Assembly (NCBI GenBank): GCA_963753225.1 | Contig: CAVWBQ010000017.1 | Span: 1 to 64,000 of the forward strand | DNA from: Palsa-504 sp963753225 | GTDB lineage: Bacteria; Actinomycetota; Actinomycetes; Streptosporangiales; Streptosporangiaceae | Length of the DNA: 64,000 nt | Reading direction: 5' to 3' | In this document: positions 60,507 through 64,000 of the stretch, piece by piece | How positions within the stretch are numbered: the stretch's first letter is position 1 | How the letters are laid out: every line of letters begins with the position of its first letter | Made by a program: the position numbers and the translations under genes | Notes under the pieces: model-generated | Database searches by the model: none | What the model saw: the letters and a program-made list of their open reading frames with translations, nothing else | Told to the model about the DNA's origin: nothing

Positions 60507-60934
60507 CCAGTCAATACGTCAGCTCACTGGAGACCGCGACCTGGAGAAGAAGGCGGAGGCCTAACTCTGTGTCCATTCACGGGTAACGCGCGGCCGGGCA
60601 TCAGGTTATGGCGGGCAGGCGCCCAGGGCCGGCAGGCCGTTCGACCGTCGTATCGGGCTCGCTGCAACCGCTGAGCGGGCTGCGGCGTCTGATGTGGAGC
60701 GGAATATCCAGCGGCTGGGTGCTACTCCATTACGGCGTGATCCCAGCCGGTCACGAGGGAAAGCGCCGGTGCGCTATGACCGTTCAGCCAGTCACCCGTG
60801 GTAATAGTCATGGTTGCGCGCCGCACCGGGTGCTCACCCCGCCCGCTATCTCCCGGGGCCATCGCCTGGAGGGCGGCACCGCGTGGCCGGACGTGAGGAA
60901 GGGCCATCCCGGGGGCCGGGGGCCGGAGGGCTGG
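60507..60934. other. Intergenic region, no supported gene
   Basis: About 430 bp. The downstream lipoprotein frame is open through much of it but without signal-like or conserved sequence. GGAGGG at 60925-60930 is the lipoprotein ribosome site. Confidence 0.4.
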
Positions 60935-61462
60935 GTGCGAGCCTGCGTGCTCGCTATGTTGACCGCAGCGGCGGTGGCGCTGATGTGCGGCTGCGGCGCG
61001 GCCCGGGCGCCGGCCGGCGTCACGCCGGAATCTGGCAATGCGGTCACCCCCGCCGTGACGCTGCCGCCCGGCGTCATGCCGGCAACGCAGGCGTGCAGGC
61101 TGGTCACCGGGCGGGAGCCACCGGGGTTCTTCACCCATATCGAGCAGGTGCACCTGGTCCTGACCACCTACGGCAAGGGCGAGCCCATCGAGTCGCAAGG
61201 CGACATCAGCACCGGGATGGCACCCCGCACCCTGGTCTGGGTCGTCGAAGTTCACGCCCGGGCGATTCACTGGAACCACAGTGCGCCCGCTTTGGCCCCC
61301 TCTACGGCCACCGCACAGGCACGCGCCGGGCCGGCCTACACCGATTACTCAGTGGTGATCAATGCCCGCACCGGCTACGGATCCGACGCCGGGGAATGCG
61401 ACTGCTGGCCACTCCCGCTCCGGCAGGCAGGAACCCTCATCAGCCTGCCCGCCGGCTGCTGA
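60935..61462 (+). CDS. Putative lipoprotein (175 aa)
   Basis: A 175-residue exported protein: signal peptide (VLAMLTAAAVALMCGC, lipobox-like) followed by a domain with LVTGREPPGFFTHIEQVHLV, LVWVVEVHARAIHWNHS and YSVVINARTGYGSDAGECDC. The middle resembles a small secreted beta-domain; I know no name. The GTG at 60935 is supported by GGAGGG 4 nt upstream and by giving a proper signal peptide. Confidence 0.65.
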   Translation: MRACVLAMLTAAAVALMCGCGAARAPAGVTPESGNAVTPAVTLPPGVMPATQACRLVTGREPPGFFTHIEQVHLVLTTYGKGEPIESQGDISTGMAPRTLVWVVEVHARAIHWNHSAPALAPSTATAQARAGPAYTDYSVVINARTGYGSDAGECDCWPLPLRQAGTLISLPAGC

Positions 61463-61551
61463 GCCCGCTCCGTGCCATGCACGGGAGTCGCGTTTACGGC
61501 GGCGCGCCGTGGCTGCGGGGTGCTTGAAGCTGTGGTGCAGGTTGAGCAAGC

Positions 61552-63025
61552 TTGCGGCTTGTGTCCGGTGAGCCAGGCGCGGCCGGTGAGCGGCAGCGTG
61601 ACCTGCTGTCGCGGCTGCGTGCCGTGGTGGACGCGAAGGACGCGGAGAACGCGGTGCTGCGGCAGGAGCTGGATGCTGAGCGGGAGCTGAGGCGGCAGCT
61701 TGAGCTGCGGATTGCTGAGCTGGAGCGCCGGCTCGGGATGGACAGTTCGGATTCGGGGACGCCGAGCTCGAAGGAGCGGACCGGGGCGAAGGAGGCGCGG
61801 CGGGCGCGGCGGCAGGAATCGGAGCGGGAGCGCAGGAAGGACCGCAGGCGGGGCGGGCAGCCTGGCCACCCGGGCAAGGGCCTGGGGCGGGACCCGGATC
61901 CTGGCGAGCGGAAGGACGCGGGGCCGCCGGCGCAGTGCCGCCGCCGGGCGCGCACGCGGGCTCGGTGTCGTACGGGCCGGTGCTGAACGCGGCGGCGGTG
62001 CTGCTGACTTCCTACGGGAACGTGCCGCCGGAGCGGGCCGCGCGCGTGATGGGCATGCTGCTGGGCGTCCAGGTCTCGGCCGGGTGGGCGGACAAGGCCT
62101 GTTCCCGGCTGTCCGCGCGGCTGGCGAAGGCCGGGTTCGATGAGGCGATGCTCGCGGCGCTGACGGCCGAGCCGGTGCTGGCCGCCGACGAGACCCGGTG
62201 AACGTGCTGGACCGGGCCGCTGCCCTGCAGCCCTGCGGAGAGAAACAGGACCCGGAGGAAAAGGACAAGGCAGCGGCAGGCGCGCCGCACGTGCTGATCG
62301 TCCGCACCCCTGATGAGCGGCTGACCTTGCTGCAGGCCATCGGCTCACGGCGGAAAGGCGACATCGCTGGCGGGATCCCGGGCCTGTTCACCGGCTCCCT
62401 GATCACCGACGGCTACACCGGCTACCAGCACCTGCTGGGCAGCAGGCTGGCCGGCATCCAGCAGTGCGCGGCCCACGTGATCAGGAGATGCCGCGCGGTC
62501 ACCAAGCTCGGCCCCGGCGGGCTGCAGTCCTGGGCCGGCGACATCATCGCCATCCTCCGCGAGGCCCATCAGGCAGTCGAGGCGGCCCGCGCCCGCGGAG
62601 ACACGGCCCTGAACCAGCAAGTACTCAATGACCTGCTCAAACGCTACGATGACGCCGTCGCCACCGGGATCATCCACAACCGGCTGCGGGACTGGGACAC
62701 CGGGAACCACCCCGGCTACGCGCTCGGAACCTGGCTGCGGGCCTACAGGGAACAGGTCTTCCTGTTCACCCGTAATTTCGCCGTGGACTGGACGAACAAT
62801 GTCTCCGAGCGCGGAGCCAAAGCCGCCAAGCGGCACCAGGCCGTCTCCGGATACTGGCACTCCCTCGCCACCCTCGCCCGATGGTGCCGCATCCGCAGCT
62901 ACCTCGACTCAGCAGCATGCCACGGCCTCACCGCACTCGACGCCATCCGCGCCGCCCTCGAGGGGAAACCCTGGCTGCCACCACTGCGCGCCATAACCGG
63001 ATGCCCGGCCGCGCGTTGCCCGTGA
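61552..63025 (+). mobile_element. IS66-family transposase, decayed
   Basis: Three frames together make an IS66-type transposase. The first (to about 61935) is the coiled-coil leader with SSDSGTPSSKER and QPGHPGKGLGR. The second (VSYGPVLNAAAVLLTSYGNV, then ...LAADETR) holds the first DDE Asp. The third (62198-63025: LITDGYTGYQHLLGSRLAGI and NNVSERGAKAAKRHQAVSGY) holds the second Asp and the Glu. The zinc-binding segment is deleted near 61935 and one base is missing at about 62195. It is inactive; no terminal repeats could be placed. Confidence 0.85.
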
Positions 63026-63243
63026 ATGGACACCTAAGTCTGCGCGGAGGATACGCAGGCCATGGTGCTCACTGGGCCCTCCGCGGGCTCGTCTACTGTG
63101 CTCCTGGATCCTGTTTCCCGTTTATGCGCGGGCATGGCTGATGCCCGCGGGTCGCGGCGGGGGTGGCGTGCGGTTCCACGGTCCGCGGCCCCCGTGCGGG
63201 CGGGGCGGTTCCTCCTTTCCCTAGGGTCGCGTGCCGCAGCGGG

Positions 63244-63420
63244 CTAGGAGAATCCCGGTGCGAATACTGTGATCTGGGGTTTCCCGGTGACGGTGGTCTT
63301 CGTGGCGCTGGCGTGCGGGAATTTCGGCCGTGCTTTCTGGGCCAGTTCGGAGTGCCGCTGCCGTCCGGGGATGTTCAGGGTGTGCAGGCAGGCGCGAGCG
63401 GCGGCGAGCCGGCCGCAGGA
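63244..63420 (-). pseudogene. Unidentified C-terminal remnant
   Basis: The reverse frame ends ARACLHTLNIPGRQRHSELA, QKARPKFPHASATKTTVTG, KPQITVFAPGFS, which looks like a natural protein C-terminus, but upstream the frame dissolves into Arg-rich sequence. Probably a decayed element gene. The rest of 63026-63619 shows nothing firm. Confidence 0.35.
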
Positions 63421-63619
63421 CCGGGCCGCTGGTGCGGTTCCCGGTGCCGGCGATCGTGGCCTTGTCCTCGCCGAACGTGGTCTCAAGGAGCAAGCCAGAC
63501 TGCATACATAGGTGAACCGCGCCCAGGGGACCCTCCGGTCATAGGAATCGACGGCCTGCTGGCGGTGGCCGCGGAAGTCCGGCGGCTGCGTGAGGTGCAG
63601 GCCAAGGCGGATATCGGAG

Positions 63620-63862
63620 GTGAGCGGTGTCTGGAGATGCTGCCGTGCCCCCTTGAGCCGGCCGGTGCTGGCAACCGAGCCGGTGTGGGAGGCGTTCCCG
63701 GAGGTCAACCGGCTGGCCGTGAGCCGTCTGCTGGGCCTGCTGGTCGAGCGGATGGTGCAGGCGGCGGTGGTGAGCGGCGGGAACGGAGGTGAGCGCGGTG
63801 AGCGTCGCAGCGAGGCTGCCTCAGGAGCGGGCGGGGGGCAAGGTCCAGCCCTGGCATCGTGA
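63620..63862 (+). CDS. Small ORF preceding the recombinase
   Basis: A short frame contains EPVWEAFPEVNRLAVSRLLG and LLVERMVQAAVVSGG, a helical segment of the kind found in small genes just ahead of large serine recombinases. It overlaps the recombinase start by 65 nt. The exact start is unclear. Confidence 0.4.
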   Translation: MSGVWRCCRAPLSRPVLATEPVWEAFPEVNRLAVSRLLGLLVERMVQAAVVSGGNGGERGERRSEAASGAGGGQGPALAS

Positions 63863-64000
63863 CCGGCTGGCGGCGGTCTACGTCCGCCAGTCCACCACCG
63901 CCCAGGTCCACGATCACCAGGAGTCGACGCGGCTGCAGTACGGGCTGGCCGAGCGCGCGGTCACGCTGGGCTGGGCGCCGTCGCGGGTGATGGTGATCGA
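63798..64000 (+). CDS. Large serine recombinase, N-terminal part (partial)
   Basis: The window ends inside this gene after about 67 codons. LAAVYVRQSTTAQVHDHQES is the resolvase N-terminal motif with the catalytic serine in YVRQST, and LQYGLAERAVTLGW followed by RVMVI matches the next helix and strand. Enzymes of this group integrate or excise mobile DNA. The GTG has GGAGGTGA 5-6 nt upstream. It probably marks a mobile element extending beyond the window. Confidence 0.8.
   Translation, partial: MSVAARLPQERAGGKVQPWHRDRLAAVYVRQSTTAQVHDHQESTRLQYGLAERAVTLGWAPSRVMVI

Noticed and set aside
1..64000. tRNA or rRNA genes
   Set aside because: No cloverleaf-like segment or rRNA-like sequence was noticed by eye; a covariance-model scan would be decisive.

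Overview
This window is high-GC DNA that reads as an actinomycete chromosome. Supporting signs are F420-dependent luciferase-like and PPOX-type oxidoreductases, a DUF574-type SAM methyltransferase, a BTAD-less LuxR/ATPase regulator, many GTG starts, and a recurrent TANNNT-N6-8-start arrangement that implies leaderless mRNAs. I cannot name the species; a Streptosporangiales- or Trebonia-like lineage is only a guess. I saw no rRNA, tRNA or CRISPR array.

Layout. 0-5 kb: the broken 5' end of a branched-chain amino acid type substrate-binding lipoprotein, a cysteine-desulfurase-like PLP enzyme, a convergent aldo/keto reductase-threonine dehydratase operon, a class II aldolase and a secreted GDSL hydrolase. 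5.9-9.9 kb: a tight four-gene operon (NUDIX/NrtR-like regulator, kinase-fold protein, von Willebrand A protein, adenylosuccinate synthetase homologue) with a palindrome at its promoter. This is the best candidate for an uncharacterised system. 10-25 kb: a membrane-domain/ornithine-decarboxylase fusion, two divergent F420-type oxidoreductases sharing a tiny promoter, a DUF1992 gene, an ABM/iron-alcohol dehydrogenase/CapA operon, hydrolases, a frameshifted flavin amine oxidase, a MetE-like protein, and a TetR/quinone-oxidoreductase pair with twin operators. 25.6-31 kb: a polyol or sugar catabolic cluster (SDR, FAD oxidase, FGGY kinase) facing a P-loop-kinase/LLM-oxidoreductase fusion. 33.8-37.6 kb: aquaporin, then a sodium/solute symporter, a small membrane partner and a universal stress protein. 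37.6-53 kb: an accessory-looking zone with several decayed genes (arginase, epimerase/ECF-sigma chimera, P-loop kinase, YVTN propeller, LuxR) among hypothetical proteins. 53-61 kb: VOC protein, large LuxR-family ATPase regulator, lipoproteins, pRiA4b-ORF3-like protein and hemerythrin. 61.5-64 kb: a decayed IS66 transposase, then the start of a large serine recombinase that runs off the window.

Two features cut across the genes. First, at least six coding regions carry in-frame tandem repeats with a 15- or 18-bp period, placed at protein ends or in linkers, so copy-number change would alter length but not frame. One array also repeats a Shine-Dalgarno sequence in front of the next gene. Second, about eleven genes or small ORFs lack a Shine-Dalgarno sequence and instead have a TANNNT hexamer 6-8 nt before the start codon. 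One of these is a 13-codon poly-cysteine ORF resembling mycobacterial cysteine attenuators.
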